64,000 nucleotides of DNA from contig CACNND010000004.1 of the NCBI GenBank assembly GCA_902621725.1, forward strand, positions 34,224 to 98,223. Direction: 5' to 3'. The notes under the pieces were generated by a model that made no database searches, was not told the origin of the DNA, and worked only from the letters and a program-made list of their open reading frames with translations. This DNA is from an uncultured Alphaproteobacteria bacterium. Lineage in GTDB: Bacteria > Pseudomonadota > Alphaproteobacteria > HIMB59 > GCA-002718135. Below, in pieces: positions 29,449-38,262 of the stretch. The translations under genes and the position numbers were made by a program. Numbering within the stretch: position 1 is the stretch's first letter; each line of letters begins with the position of its first letter.

Positions 29449-30222
29449 TTAGTTTATTAATTTAATTATTTCATCATGAAGAGAGCTTGTACTGGAAGCA
29501 ATTAAACTACCATCAGAGTCTAGCGATATATCTTCTCCAAACTTATCTGTAATTACTCCACCAGCTCCTTCAATTACATTTATAAGAGCCATATAATCAT
29601 GTACTTTTAAAGTATCTTCTAAAACAATATCAATTAAACCTGAGGCTAACATTCCATACATGTAACAGTCACCACCAAGTCTATAATATCTTGATTTTTC
29701 TTTTAGTAATTCTAATCCTTTTCTGATTTGAGGTTCATCAAAATATAATCCAGATGTAAAAAGATAGGCATCTTTAATTTGTTTAATTGTACTAGTTTGA
29801 ACATCTTTTCCATTACATTTTGTCTTTTGTTTTTTTATTCCAAGCCAACGTTCATTATGTGCTGGACAATTAATAATTCCCAAAACTGGTTTTTTATTAT
29901 GAAGTAATGCAATTAAATTTCCAAAATCTTTATGTCCCGCTATGTAGCTTCTTGTTCCATCTATAGGATCTAATACCCATATAAATTCAGCGTCTATTTT
30001 TTCATTTTCAAATTCTTCACCTAAAATTCCATGATTAGGATATTCTTTTCTTATTCTCTCTCTTAATACTTGTTCCGTTTCTTTATCTGCTAGAGTTACA
30101 GGACTTTCATCATCTTTTATTTCTATTTCAATTTTGTTTCTAAAATAATGCATTGAAGTTTTAGATGCATCATCGGCTAAAGAGTTTGCAAATTTTGAAA
30201 ACTCTTCTGTATCTAAGATCAT
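29449..30222 (-). CDS. hisN: Histidinol-phosphatase, inositol monophosphatase family
   Basis: 257 residues. Metal and phosphate residues of the IMPase fold are seen: D46 (TLADKE), E69/E70 (GEE), D85 and D88 in LDPIDGT, and the C-terminal HDYMALINVIEGAGG. The motif spacing matches HisN, the alphaproteobacterial type that dephosphorylates histidinol phosphate in histidine synthesis. Inositol-1-phosphatase or another sugar phosphatase activity cannot be excluded. It follows the cytochrome c gene by nine bases on the same strand. Confidence 0.85.
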   Translation of the reverse strand: MILDTEEFSKFANSLADDASKTSMHYFRNKIEIEIKDDESPVTLADKETEQVLRERIRKEYPNHGILGEEFENEKIDAEFIWVLDPIDGTRSYIAGHKDFGNLIALLHNKKPVLGIINCPAHNERWLGIKKQKTKCNGKDVQTSTIKQIKDAYLFTSGLYFDEPQIRKGLELLKEKSRYYRLGGDCYMYGMLASGLIDIVLEDTLKVHDYMALINVIEGAGGVITDKFGEDISLDSDGSLIASSTSSLHDEIIKLIN

Positions 30223-30231
30223 TATTTTAGT

Positions 30232-30777
30232 TTATGGAAGTGGTGCTGGATTATCTGAGTGTTCTCTAAGGAAATAAACTAAGTCTGCTCTATCTTTTAC
30301 TTTTTTCAAACCTGCAAAGTTCATTTTTGTACCCTTTATATATTTTTTCGGTTTATATAAAAATTCTGCTAATTCTTCATATCCCCATTCTCCACCGTAT
30401 TCAGCTAAAGCCTTAGAATATGCAAAACCTTCAACATTTGCTTTTGGTCTATTTATAATGTTCCATAAGTGTGGACCTACTTTATTTGCGCTACCTTTTT
30501 CGTAATTATGGCATGTAGCACATTTTTTGAATAATTTTTCTCCATTATCTAGAGAAGCACTTGCTAATAACATAGAAATTGGTTCTATTACTTCTTCTTT
30601 TTTTTCTACTACTCCAACGTCCGTAGAATCCTCAGGAACGTCTATTTTATAAGCTGTTTCTTTTTTTTCATCATGATCGATATCAATGACTAAATCTCCA
30701 AAATGCCCGATAAGGGTAACAATTAAGACTGCTAATATAATAGATGCTAAAATTTTATTAACTTCAAGCCCAGACAT
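30232..30777 (-). CDS. Membrane-anchored cytochrome c (CycM/c552-like)
   Basis: 181 residues from the ATG at 30777: an N-terminal membrane anchor (about 9-25), an acidic linker, then one class I cytochrome c domain with heme motif C86-A-T-C89-H90 and probable axial M152 (GTKMNFAG). Such proteins carry electrons from the bc1 complex to cytochrome oxidase. The frame stays open to 30909, but that would overlap the divergent kdsB start, and the anchor begins just after residue 1 of the chosen start; an ATG at 30789 is also possible. Confidence 0.9.
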   Translation of the reverse strand: MSGLEVNKILASIILAVLIVTLIGHFGDLVIDIDHDEKKETAYKIDVPEDSTDVGVVEKKEEVIEPISMLLASASLDNGEKLFKKCATCHNYEKGSANKVGPHLWNIINRPKANVEGFAYSKALAEYGGEWGYEELAEFLYKPKKYIKGTKMNFAGLKKVKDRADLVYFLREHSDNPAPLP

Positions 30778-30868
30778 GTATAAGTACATATACAGATTTT
30801 TTAGAAGAAAGAATATATTTGTCGTAAGTATGAAATTTAAATTCTCTTGCTTAATTGTCGCATAAATT

Positions 30869-31603
30869 ATGAAAAACGTTGTAATTATTCCTTCACGAAT
30901 GGCTTCCACTAGACTGCCAGGTAAACCTTTAATGGCTATAGATGGTATTCCAATGATACAACGAGTATGGCAACAAGCAATTGAGTCAAATATTGGAGAA
31001 GTGTTTGTTGCTTGTTCCGAAATTGAAGTTCATGATTTAATCGTAAGTAATGGTGGTAAAGCTATTATGACAGATCCAAATCTTCCCTCTGGAACTGATA
31101 GAGTTCACTCCGCTTTTTTAAAGATTAAAAATAACAAAGACATTGATGTAATAATCAATCTACAAGGCGATATGCCTCTTATAAATCCTAAACATATTCT
31201 TAAAGTCATTGATCCAATAAAAAGAAATTTTACCATTGGTACACTTGCAACAAACTTAAATGATAATGAATTAGATAATCCAAATGTAACAAAAGTTGAA
31301 GTTGATTTTAAAAAAAATGAAATAGCACAGGCATTAAGTTTTTATAGAGAAGTTAAGATAAAAAATAAAAACTTATACCATCATGTTGGTATCTATAGTT
31401 ATACCCCAGATTCAATAAATACATTTATCAATCTACCTAAATCAAAAAATGAAATAGATCTAAGTTTAGAACAAATGCGAGCTATGGATTCTAACATTCC
31501 AATTGGAGTTACGTATGTTGCTGAAGTTCCAATGAGTGTAGATACAAAAGAGGATTTAATAAATATTGAAACTAATATAAGAGAGCACAATGATAAAAGT
31601 TAA
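30869..31603 (+). CDS. kdsB: 3-deoxy-manno-octulosonate cytidylyltransferase
   Basis: 244 residues. It activates Kdo with CTP to CMP-Kdo before transfer to lipid A. The nucleotidyltransferase signature SRMASTRLPGKPL lies at 9-21, and LQGDMPL holds a metal-binding Asp. With kdsD at 1183 this shows a Kdo-containing LPS. Its end overlaps pheA by 14 bases. The spacer to the divergent cytochrome gene is 91 bases. Confidence 0.95.
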   Translation: MKNVVIIPSRMASTRLPGKPLMAIDGIPMIQRVWQQAIESNIGEVFVACSEIEVHDLIVSNGGKAIMTDPNLPSGTDRVHSAFLKIKNNKDIDVIINLQGDMPLINPKHILKVIDPIKRNFTIGTLATNLNDNELDNPNVTKVEVDFKKNEIAQALSFYREVKIKNKNLYHHVGIYSYTPDSINTFINLPKSKNEIDLSLEQMRAMDSNIPIGVTYVAEVPMSVDTKEDLINIETNIREHNDKS

Positions 31604-32432
31604 CAGTTTTTCATTTCAAGGTGTAAATGGTGCGTATAGTGAACAAGCTGGAAAAAATATTTTTCCAAACGCAACAAGCATACCGTGCGCAACTTTTGAA
31701 GATATGTTTGAACATGTTAGATCAGGAAAATCTGAAGCAGCAATGGTTCCAATAGAAAACTCTCTTGCAGGTAGAGTAGCGGATACTCAAAGATTGATAC
31801 CTGACTCTGATTTAAAAATAACTTATGAATATTTTCATGAAGTAAATCATAACTTACTTGGAATTAGAGGTGCGAAAATCTCAGATATCAAAAGAATAAG
31901 AAGTCATGAACAGGGAATTGCCCAATGTCGAAACAAAATTTTAAAACTAGATAAGCAAATGATTGTTGAAGCTGATACAGCCGGATCTGCTAAATTAATT
32001 TCAGAGTTAAACAATATTGAAGATGGAGCTATCGCATCTGAACTTGCTGCTAATATATATGATCTTGATATATTGGAAAAAAATTTCCAAGATACTCAAA
32101 ATAACGTAACTCGATTTCTTGTTATGCAAAAAAATTTATTAGAAATAAATCCAGAAGCAAAGAATATCCTTACAACATTAGTATTTATAGTTAGAAGTAT
32201 TCCAGCAGTTTTGTATAAATGTCTTGGTGGTTTTGCTAGTAATGGTGTTAATATAACTAAGCTTGAGAGTTACATTCACCCACAGGGTTTTGATGTTGCA
32301 CAATTTTATATAGATTTTGAGGGACATCCTGAAAATACATCCGTAAAATTAGCTTTAGAAGAGATGAAATTTTTTTGTAAGAAGATAGAAATCCTTGGAG
32401 TATATGAAAAATCTTCTTTTAGGAAAAAATAG
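31590..32432 (+). CDS. pheA: Prephenate dehydratase
   Basis: 280 residues, monofunctional (no chorismate mutase domain), as usual in alphaproteobacteria. The catalytic domain has FQGVNGAYSEQAG, PIENSLAGRV and the TRF motif (NNVTRFLVM); the C-terminal ACT domain (about 195-275, with LESYIHPQGFDVAQFYID) should give feedback control by phenylalanine. It makes phenylpyruvate. Its ATG lies inside the end of kdsB. Confidence 0.95.
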   Translation: MIKVNSFSFQGVNGAYSEQAGKNIFPNATSIPCATFEDMFEHVRSGKSEAAMVPIENSLAGRVADTQRLIPDSDLKITYEYFHEVNHNLLGIRGAKISDIKRIRSHEQGIAQCRNKILKLDKQMIVEADTAGSAKLISELNNIEDGAIASELAANIYDLDILEKNFQDTQNNVTRFLVMQKNLLEINPEAKNILTTLVFIVRSIPAVLYKCLGGFASNGVNITKLESYIHPQGFDVAQFYIDFEGHPENTSVKLALEEMKFFCKKIEILGVYEKSSFRKK

Positions 32433-32474
32433 GATTTTTTAAAAAGTCTATTTATATTTTTTTTACATTAATGT

Positions 32475-32480
32475 TATATT
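32475..32480 (+). promoter_or_regulatory. Candidate -10 box for the SRP RNA
   Basis: TATATT ends six bases before the predicted first base of the SRP RNA (32486), the spacing expected for a sigma-70 -10 element. No strong -35 is seen. Confidence 0.4.
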
Positions 32481-32485
32481 AGTAT

Positions 32486-32576
32486 GGGGAGGATATTGAG
32501 GGCAACCAAATTGCTAATCCAGTCAGATCTGAAAAGAAGCAGCTGTAACAATATTGATTGGGTCTCAACTCCTCCC
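32486..32576 (+). ncRNA. ffs: Small signal recognition particle RNA (4.5S)
   Basis: The Ffh-binding core AGTCAGATCTGAAAAGAAGC at 32521-32540, continuing AGC, is the conserved TCAG-tetraloop-AGCAGC domain IV with a GAAA loop. The ends pair as GGGAGG with CCTCCC, closing a single long hairpin of about 91 bases. SRP RNA directs Ffh and FtsY in membrane protein insertion. Its place just upstream of dnaX (10-base gap) is seen in other alphaproteobacteria. Confidence 0.93.
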
Positions 32577-32586
32577 ATATATTAAA

Positions 32587-34278
32587 ATGACAGAACAAAT
32601 TAATTATAAAGTCTTAGCTAGAAAATATAGACCTAAAAAATTTGCAGAATTAGTTGGTCAAGAATCTTTAATAAAAATAATTACAAATGCAATTAATAAC
32701 GATCGACTAGCTCATGCCTATATTTTGACTGGAGTTCGAGGTGTAGGTAAAACCACAACCGCAAGATTAATTTCAATGAGTATAAATTGCAAAGAAAGAG
32801 ATAATAATAGTTTTGAACCTTGTGGCAAATGCAACTCTTGTAAGTCTACAGGTTATGATAATAATTTAGATGTAATTGAAATGGATGCAGCTTCAAACAC
32901 GGGTGTGGATGATATTAGACAGATTATTGATAATGTAAAATATAAACCAACATTTAGTAAGTATAAAATTTTTATTATAGATGAAGTTCACATGTTATCA
33001 AAAAATGCATTTAATGCATTGTTAAAAACTCTTGAAGAACCTCCAGAGCATGTAAAATTTATTTTTGCTACAACTGAGGTAAAAAAAATACCAATAACAG
33101 TTTTGTCAAGATGTCAAAGATTTGACTTGCACAGAATTGAAAATAAAGTTTTATCAGATCATTTAATGAAAATTTCTAATTTAGAAAAAGTAGAAATCGA
33201 TCCAGACGCTATATCATTAATTGTTAGATCAGCTGATGGGTCTGTTAGGGATGGTTTAAGTTTATTAGATCAGGCCATTACTAATCAAAAAAATAAAATT
33301 GATGCTAAATCTATAACTAATATGTTGGGGCTAGCAGACAGAGAAAAAATATTTAATCTGATTGAAAAAATTTTAGAGGGCAACTTAGAGATTTCACTCA
33401 AATACTACAAAGAACTGTATGAAATTGGAGCAGACATTAATCATATTTTTGAAGAATTATTAAATGTTGTACATTTTTTAGTTCAGATGAAAATTTCCTC
33501 AAATCTTAAAGATGATATTTATATTCCTGAATTTGAAAGGATTAAAGGATTTGAATTATCTTCAAAGATAAAATTAAACAATCTTAATATTATTTGGCAA
33601 GTTTTATATAAAGGATTTAAAGAACTACAAAATGGATCTCATCTATTTCAACATGGAGAAATGATTATAATCCGTATAATCTATTTATTTGATGGTCCAA
33701 ATCCTGAAGATTTATTAAAAAAGTTAGAAAATGATCAAAACAATAAAGATATTTCAAAATCAAATACACAAATTAAAAAAAATGAAATTGAAAATGATAA
33801 AATAATTAATTTTAGTAATAATAATTTTAAAAATATAGATGATAAAACTACAGAACAAAATATACAAATAAAAGATTTTAGACAATTTGTAGAGATGTTC
33901 TTTAAAAATAGAGAGGGTTTAATTCATACTAAATTATATAATGATGTAGCATTAATTTCATTTAAAGAAGGGGAAATCACGCTCAACACTTCCAAAATCA
34001 AGGATAGTTATTTTAATAAGACCGTTTCAAAGTTAATTTCTAAATGGACTGGAAGGATTTGGCAAATTCATTCTTCAACAAGTAACTTAGGAAAAAGTTT
34101 ATATGAGGAGGATATTCTAAATCAACAAAAGGAGATAGAATTAATGAAAAACCACCATGGAATAAAGAAAATACTTAATGAATTTTCTAATAGTAAAATT
34201 CACGCTATAACAGAGTTAACGGAAGTTAATAAAAATAATGAAGAAATAACAGGAATAAGGAGTAAAAAGGAGAAATAA
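32587..34278 (+). CDS. dnaX: DNA polymerase III tau/gamma subunit
   Basis: 563 residues from the ATG at 32587; the frame is open further upstream but only through the SRP RNA. The AAA+ clamp-loader ATPase has Walker A GVRGVGKTT at 49-57, zinc ligands C68, C79, C82, C85, and Walker B DEVH at 132-135. Domain III ends near residue 375; a low-complexity Asn/Lys linker and a tau-specific C-terminal region follow. A slippery A-AAA-AAG at 33717-33723 sits exactly at the domain III boundary in the right frame and meets a -1 stop after three codons, so a gamma form may be made. Its TAA overlaps the ybaB ATG. Confidence 0.96.
   Translation: MTEQINYKVLARKYRPKKFAELVGQESLIKIITNAINNDRLAHAYILTGVRGVGKTTTARLISMSINCKERDNNSFEPCGKCNSCKSTGYDNNLDVIEMDAASNTGVDDIRQIIDNVKYKPTFSKYKIFIIDEVHMLSKNAFNALLKTLEEPPEHVKFIFATTEVKKIPITVLSRCQRFDLHRIENKVLSDHLMKISNLEKVEIDPDAISLIVRSADGSVRDGLSLLDQAITNQKNKIDAKSITNMLGLADREKIFNLIEKILEGNLEISLKYYKELYEIGADINHIFEELLNVVHFLVQMKISSNLKDDIYIPEFERIKGFELSSKIKLNNLNIIWQVLYKGFKELQNGSHLFQHGEMIIIRIIYLFDGPNPEDLLKKLENDQNNKDISKSNTQIKKNEIENDKIINFSNNNFKNIDDKTTEQNIQIKDFRQFVEMFFKNREGLIHTKLYNDVALISFKEGEITLNTSKIKDSYFNKTVSKLISKWTGRIWQIHSSTSNLGKSLYEEDILNQQKEIELMKNHHGIKKILNEFSNSKIHAITELTEVNKNNEEITGIRSKKEK
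33717..33723 (+). other. Candidate -1 programmed frameshift site in dnaX
   Basis: The heptamer A-AAA-AAG spans codons TTA-AAA-AAG of the zero frame. After a -1 slip the ribosome reads GTT AGA AAA TGA, ending the product at about 382 residues just after domain III. This is the same arrangement as in E. coli dnaX, which makes gamma. I see no clear downstream hairpin or upstream Shine-Dalgarno-like stimulator. Confidence 0.5.
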
Positions 34279-34601
34279 TGGTTAATTTAGGTAACATGAT
34301 GAAGCAAGCTCAGCAGTTGCAAAAAAAAATGGCAGATGCACAAAATAAACTTAACGAAATTGAAGTAGAAGGTAGTTCAGGAGGTGGATTAGTAAAAGTA
34401 ACAGCAACTGCAAAAGGACTTTTTAAAAAAATTAATATAGATAAAAGTTTATTTAAAGATGAAGATAAAGAAATCTTAGAGGATCTTTTAATTGCTGCCA
34501 TTAATGATGCTAAAGAAAAAGGTGAGATTGCTGCTCAAGAGGAAATGAAATCTTTAACGGGTGGCTTACCCCTGCCTCCTGGAATGAAACTCCCTTTTTA
34601 G
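34278..34601 (+). CDS. YbaB/EbfC nucleoid-associated protein
   Basis: 107 residues with the family pattern: N-terminal NMMKQAQQLQKKMADAQ helix, GGGLVKVTATAKG strand and a C-terminal LTGGLPLPPGMKLPF tail. It binds DNA as a dimer and is nearly always between dnaX and recR, as here. Its start overlaps the dnaX stop by one base after an AAGGAG. Confidence 0.96.
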   Translation: MVNLGNMMKQAQQLQKKMADAQNKLNEIEVEGSSGGGLVKVTATAKGLFKKINIDKSLFKDEDKEILEDLLIAAINDAKEKGEIAAQEEMKSLTGGLPLPPGMKLPF

Positions 34602-34608
34602 ATTATTT

Positions 34609-35208
34609 ATGGAGCAATCTCCAATAGACAAATTGATTAATGATATTTCTAAACTTCCTGGTTTAGGAAGACGTTCAGCTCAAAGAATTGCTTTATTTTT
34701 ACTAAAGGATAAAAATAAAAATTTATTACCTTTAATTAAGAGCTTAGATCTAGCACATAATAAAATAATTGAATGTAGTAATTGTGGAAATATAGATATG
34801 CAAAATCCTTGTAATATTTGTAATAATACAAAAAGAGATGTTAATACAATTTGTGTTGTTGAAGATGTATCTGATCTTTGGACATTTGAAAAGATGGGTT
34901 TTTATAAAGGTTTATATAATGTGCTTGGTGGATCACTCTCTGCTTTACAGGGAATAGGTACTGACGAGCTAAAGATCCAAAAATTAATCGATAGAGTAGA
35001 AAAAACTAATGTTAAAGAAATTATTCTTGCCTTGAGCACAACAATGGAGGGTCAAACAACTTCGTTTTTAATTGCTGATAAATTAGAAAAATTTAAAGAT
35101 TTAAAGGTAACCCGCTTAGCTCAAGGTATTCCTATAGGTGGAGAAGTTCATTATCTTGATGAAAATACACTTAATACCGCATTTCAATCTCGAAAATCAG
35201 TTTCTTAA
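34609..35208 (+). CDS. recR: Recombination protein RecR
   Basis: 199 residues: helix-hairpin-helix near 14-25 (KLPGLGRRSAQR), zinc finger C56, C59, C68, C71, Toprim domain (ICVVEDVSDLW) and C-terminal Walker-B-like segment. RecR with RecO loads RecA at gaps. It lies eight bases after ybaB and six before def. Confidence 0.97.
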   Translation: MEQSPIDKLINDISKLPGLGRRSAQRIALFLLKDKNKNLLPLIKSLDLAHNKIIECSNCGNIDMQNPCNICNNTKRDVNTICVVEDVSDLWTFEKMGFYKGLYNVLGGSLSALQGIGTDELKIQKLIDRVEKTNVKEIILALSTTMEGQTTSFLIADKLEKFKDLKVTRLAQGIPIGGEVHYLDENTLNTAFQSRKSVS

Positions 35209-35213
35209 TACAA

Positions 35214-35732
35214 ATGGAAAAGTTATTATATATTCCAGATCCATTATTGCGCCAAAAAGCAGATAAAATTAAAAAAGTTGGCAGTGAGGAAATAGCAATT
35301 TCAAATAAAATGATGCAAATAATGTTAAATGCTCCAGGTGTTGGTTTAGCTGCGAATCAAATAGGTATATTAAAACAAATAGTAACTATTTTATTTATTG
35401 ATCAAGAAACAAAAAAAGAAAACAAATATTCATTGTTTAATCCTAAAATTGTCTCTTATTCTAAGGATAAAATAGTTATGGAAGAAGGTTGTTTATCATT
35501 GCCTAAACAGTATGCTGAAATTGAAAGACCTAAAAACATTGTAGTTGAATATTTAGATCAAAACAACAAACTAATTAATAAAGAGGTAAGCGGTGTAGAA
35601 TCAAGAATTTTACAACATGAAATTGATCATCTCTCTGGTAAATTATTTATTGATTATCTCTCTCCATTAAAAAGAAATATAATGATTAAAAAGGTACAAA
35701 AAATTTTAAAAAACAAAAAAAATGAAAAATAA
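35214..35732 (+). CDS. def: Peptide deformylase
   Basis: 172 residues. It removes the formyl group from new proteins. The three family motifs are intact: GVGLAANQIG at 42-51, EGCLSLP at 91-97 with metal ligand C93, and QHEIDHLSG at 134-142 with H135, E136 and H139. The lysine-rich tail overlaps the fmt start by 11 bases. Confidence 0.97.
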   Translation: MEKLLYIPDPLLRQKADKIKKVGSEEIAISNKMMQIMLNAPGVGLAANQIGILKQIVTILFIDQETKKENKYSLFNPKIVSYSKDKIVMEEGCLSLPKQYAEIERPKNIVVEYLDQNNKLINKEVSGVESRILQHEIDHLSGKLFIDYLSPLKRNIMIKKVQKILKNKKNEK

Positions 35733-36645
35733 AAAAATAATTTTTATGGGCTCACCTAAGATAGCCTCTGACTATCTTGAGGCTTTAATTAAAAGTAATT
35801 TCATAATTTCTGCAGTATTTTCACAACCTCCAAAAAAGAAATCTAGAGGAATGAAAATAATTGAATCTGAAGTTCATCAACTTGCAAATAAAAACAAAAT
35901 TGAAGTTTTTTGTCCAAATATATTTGATAAAAAAACTATTGATATAGTAAAAAAATTAAGTCCTGATTTAATTATTGTCATGGCATACGGTAAAATATTG
36001 CCAAAAGATATTTTAGATTTACCACCCTTTGGTTGTATTAATATCCATGTTTCTTTATTGCCAAGATGGAGGGGTCCAGCCCCAATAGAGTATTCTTTAA
36101 TGAATGGCGATAAAGAGACTGGTATTTCAATAATACAACTAATTGAAAAATTAGATGCTGGCCCAATTATAAATCATAAAAAAATAGATATCGAAGATAA
36201 TTGTAATAAATATGAATTGAGTCAAAAATTAAAAGAGACTGGAATAAAATTATTAGTTGAAACTATTCCTCTAATATTTGATAAAAAAATTTCTTATTCT
36301 AATCAGGATGATAATGATGCCACATATACATATAAAATTTCTTCACAACATAGAAAAATTAATTTCAATAAATCAGTAAATGATGTTTTAAATCTTATAA
36401 GAGCTCATGCACCTTATCCCGGTGCTTGGTTTACTATACAAAATGAAAGGATAAAGATTCTCAAAGCAAAAAAATCACATTCTAACGGAAATGCATCCAC
36501 AATTTTAAACGAAAGCTTTGATATTGCTTGTAAAGATGGAAGTATTGAGCCACTAATTTTACAAAGAGAAGGTAAAAATGCTATTTCCAAAGATGATTTT
36601 CTTCGAGGCTATACTTTTAAGATTAATGAAATAATAAATGCCTAA
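35722..36645 (+). CDS. fmt: Methionyl-tRNA formyltransferase
   Basis: 307 residues. It formylates initiator Met-tRNA. The N-terminal formyltransferase domain has SLLPRWRGPAPI with the conserved folate-site region and the C-terminal OB domain binds the tRNA (INFNKSVNDVLNLIRAHAPY). It works opposite to def, its partner upstream. It overlaps truA by eight bases. Confidence 0.97.
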   Translation: MKNKKIIFMGSPKIASDYLEALIKSNFIISAVFSQPPKKKSRGMKIIESEVHQLANKNKIEVFCPNIFDKKTIDIVKKLSPDLIIVMAYGKILPKDILDLPPFGCINIHVSLLPRWRGPAPIEYSLMNGDKETGISIIQLIEKLDAGPIINHKKIDIEDNCNKYELSQKLKETGIKLLVETIPLIFDKKISYSNQDDNDATYTYKISSQHRKINFNKSVNDVLNLIRAHAPYPGAWFTIQNERIKILKAKKSHSNGNASTILNESFDIACKDGSIEPLILQREGKNAISKDDFLRGYTFKINEIINA

Positions 36646-37372
36646 CTATAAGATAACATTAGAATATGATGGGACTAATTATGTTGGATGGCAACGTCAA
36701 GAAAACGGTCCTTCTATTCAGCAATTGGTTGAGGAAGCAATAAAAAAACTATCAAAACAAAAAATAACACTATTTGGAGCTGGTCGAACAGATGCGGGCG
36801 TGCATGCGAGAGGGCAGGTAGCAAATTTTGAATTAGAACAGCATTTTGATAGTGACACTATCAGAGATGGCATTAATCATTATCTAAGACCCCAACCTAT
36901 ATCTATTTTAAATGCTGAAGAAGTAGATAAAGATTTTAATTCTAGATTTTCAGCTAAATTGAGATGGTATGAATACAAGATCTTAAATAGAAGATCACCA
37001 ATTACGTTAGAGCAAAACAAAGTTTGGTGTATACATAAAAAAATAGATGCTGAAAAAATAATAAAACAATCACAACAATTTATAGGAAAATTTGATTTGT
37101 CTGCTTTTAGGTCAATTAATTGCCAATCGAAATCACCAATTAAATCTATTAATTCACTGGATATAAATTTTAATCATGATGAAATAAATTTTTTAATATC
37201 AGCTAGATCTTTTTTACATTCTCAAGTTAGAATCATGGTCGGCACACTGGTTGATATAGGACTAAATAAAATAGAAAAATCTATTTCAGAAATAATTCAA
37301 TCTAAAAAAAGAGAATTTGCTGGAGTTACTGCACCACCTGAAGGATTATATTTATTGAAAATAGATTACTAA
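36638..37372 (+). CDS. truA: tRNA pseudouridine synthase A
   Basis: 244 residues. It makes pseudouridine at positions 38-40 of tRNA anticodon stems. The catalytic Asp is D52 in GAGRTDAGVHA. The C-terminal FLHSQVRIMVGTLVDIG completes the active site. It ends the recR-def-fmt-truA run and its stop overlaps the convergent CIA30 gene by four bases. Confidence 0.96.
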   Translation: MPNYKITLEYDGTNYVGWQRQENGPSIQQLVEEAIKKLSKQKITLFGAGRTDAGVHARGQVANFELEQHFDSDTIRDGINHYLRPQPISILNAEEVDKDFNSRFSAKLRWYEYKILNRRSPITLEQNKVWCIHKKIDAEKIIKQSQQFIGKFDLSAFRSINCQSKSPIKSINSLDINFNHDEINFLISARSFLHSQVRIMVGTLVDIGLNKIEKSISEIIQSKKREFAGVTAPPEGLYLLKIDY

Positions 37373-37932
37373 TAAAAGCCAATTTCTGATAAGCAAATAT
37401 CTGCTTGAAAGTCTTTAAATCCAGCAACCAACCCTAATGTTTTAATATTCTGACCAACTAATTTTTTTGGTTGATATGCATTTGATTTTTTAAATTCACT
37501 AAAGGGTGCTTTTATTACAGTCCACTCAGAATTAGTTTTAAAACTATATTTATAATATTGCCATGGAGCTATCGTTAGAGCAGTTCTTAAATGAATTGAA
37601 TACTCTTCATTATTACCAAATACTTTAAAATAAACACCCTCAAACTCTTCTGTTGATATTGAAGGTTGTAATTGATTTCTTATTTGAATAAAGCCACCGT
37701 TATTTTCAGTCGTGACATCTCCTGTCATATGATAACAGTTAACATTATTAACTTTTGATATGATTGCTTTACCCTGAGATAATCCACCCATTACTCCATC
37801 AGTAAAGAAAGCCCAATTTTGACCTTGAGAAGAAATCCCAGGTGTTTCTAAATTATCAAGTATCATTTTATTCTGAGATTGAAGATTTAATGAAAAAAAT
37901 AAAATAAAAACAAAGAATATTAAACTTTTCAA
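37369..37932 (-). CDS. CIA30 (NDUFAF1-like) domain protein with signal peptide
   Basis: 187 residues. Residues 1-19 form a signal peptide (TTG start at 37932, since no ATG lies before it), then a beta-jelly-roll CIA30 domain with FFTDGVMGGLSQGKA and NNGGFIQIRNQL. In mitochondria CIA30/NDUFAF1 helps assemble complex I. Here export to the periplasm makes that role doubtful, and a carbohydrate-binding-like fold with another job is possible. The start overlaps the DUF1289 stop by one codon (TTGA). Confidence 0.82.
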   Translation of the reverse strand: MKSLIFFVFILFFSLNLQSQNKMILDNLETPGISSQGQNWAFFTDGVMGGLSQGKAIISKVNNVNCYHMTGDVTTENNGGFIQIRNQLQPSISTEEFEGVYFKVFGNNEEYSIHLRTALTIAPWQYYKYSFKTNSEWTVIKAPFSEFKKSNAYQPKKLVGQNIKTLGLVAGFKDFQADICLSEIGFY

Positions 37933-38201
37933 TTTTTACGATTTTCTGCTAATTTTTTCTTAATAAGGGATAAACCCGTTTCAACTTTAGATTTATAAGA
38001 TTCTTCAAATGCCTTTAACTGCCAATCTGACAATCTAGATTTTACTTCAGATAAATTATCTTGTTTCCATTCGTTTGATGTATTTTCATCTTTCCAAATA
38101 TCTTTCTCTTCATTGGTTCTTCCACAACCATAGCAATAACCTGAGATTGGGTCAGTTTTACATACGCTAATGCAAGGTGAAGTTACTTTGTTCTGTTCCA
38201 T
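37929..38201 (-). CDS. DUF1289 domain protein, probable Fe-S or zinc protein
   Basis: 90 residues from the ATG at 38201; another ATG at 38213 adds four residues. The N-terminal SPCISVCKTDPISGYCYGC gives four cysteines in the DUF1289 pattern, followed by W-rich helix (SDWQLKAF). The family is usually described as a predicted Fe-S protein of unknown role. Coupled to the CIA30 gene by a stop/start overlap. Confidence 0.85.
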   Translation of the reverse strand: MEQNKVTSPCISVCKTDPISGYCYGCGRTNEEKDIWKDENTSNEWKQDNLSEVKSRLSDWQLKAFEESYKSKVETGLSLIKKKLAENRKN

Positions 38202-38262
38202 TATAATATACATATATTTTTTTTTAGTTTATTCCATTAAAACGATGTAAAACTTTAAAATT

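Noticed and set aside
30778..30909. N-terminal extension of the cytochrome c gene
   Set aside because: It would overlap the divergent kdsB start and adds no recognisable signal; the membrane anchor begins after the ATG at 30777.
32554..32586. Upstream start of dnaX
   Set aside because: These codons lie in the SRP RNA; the ATG at 32587 begins the conserved protein.
33771..33790. Second A-run in dnaX as a frameshift site
   Set aside because: The phase gives T-AAA-AAA, a poor tandem-slip heptamer, unlike the site at 33717.
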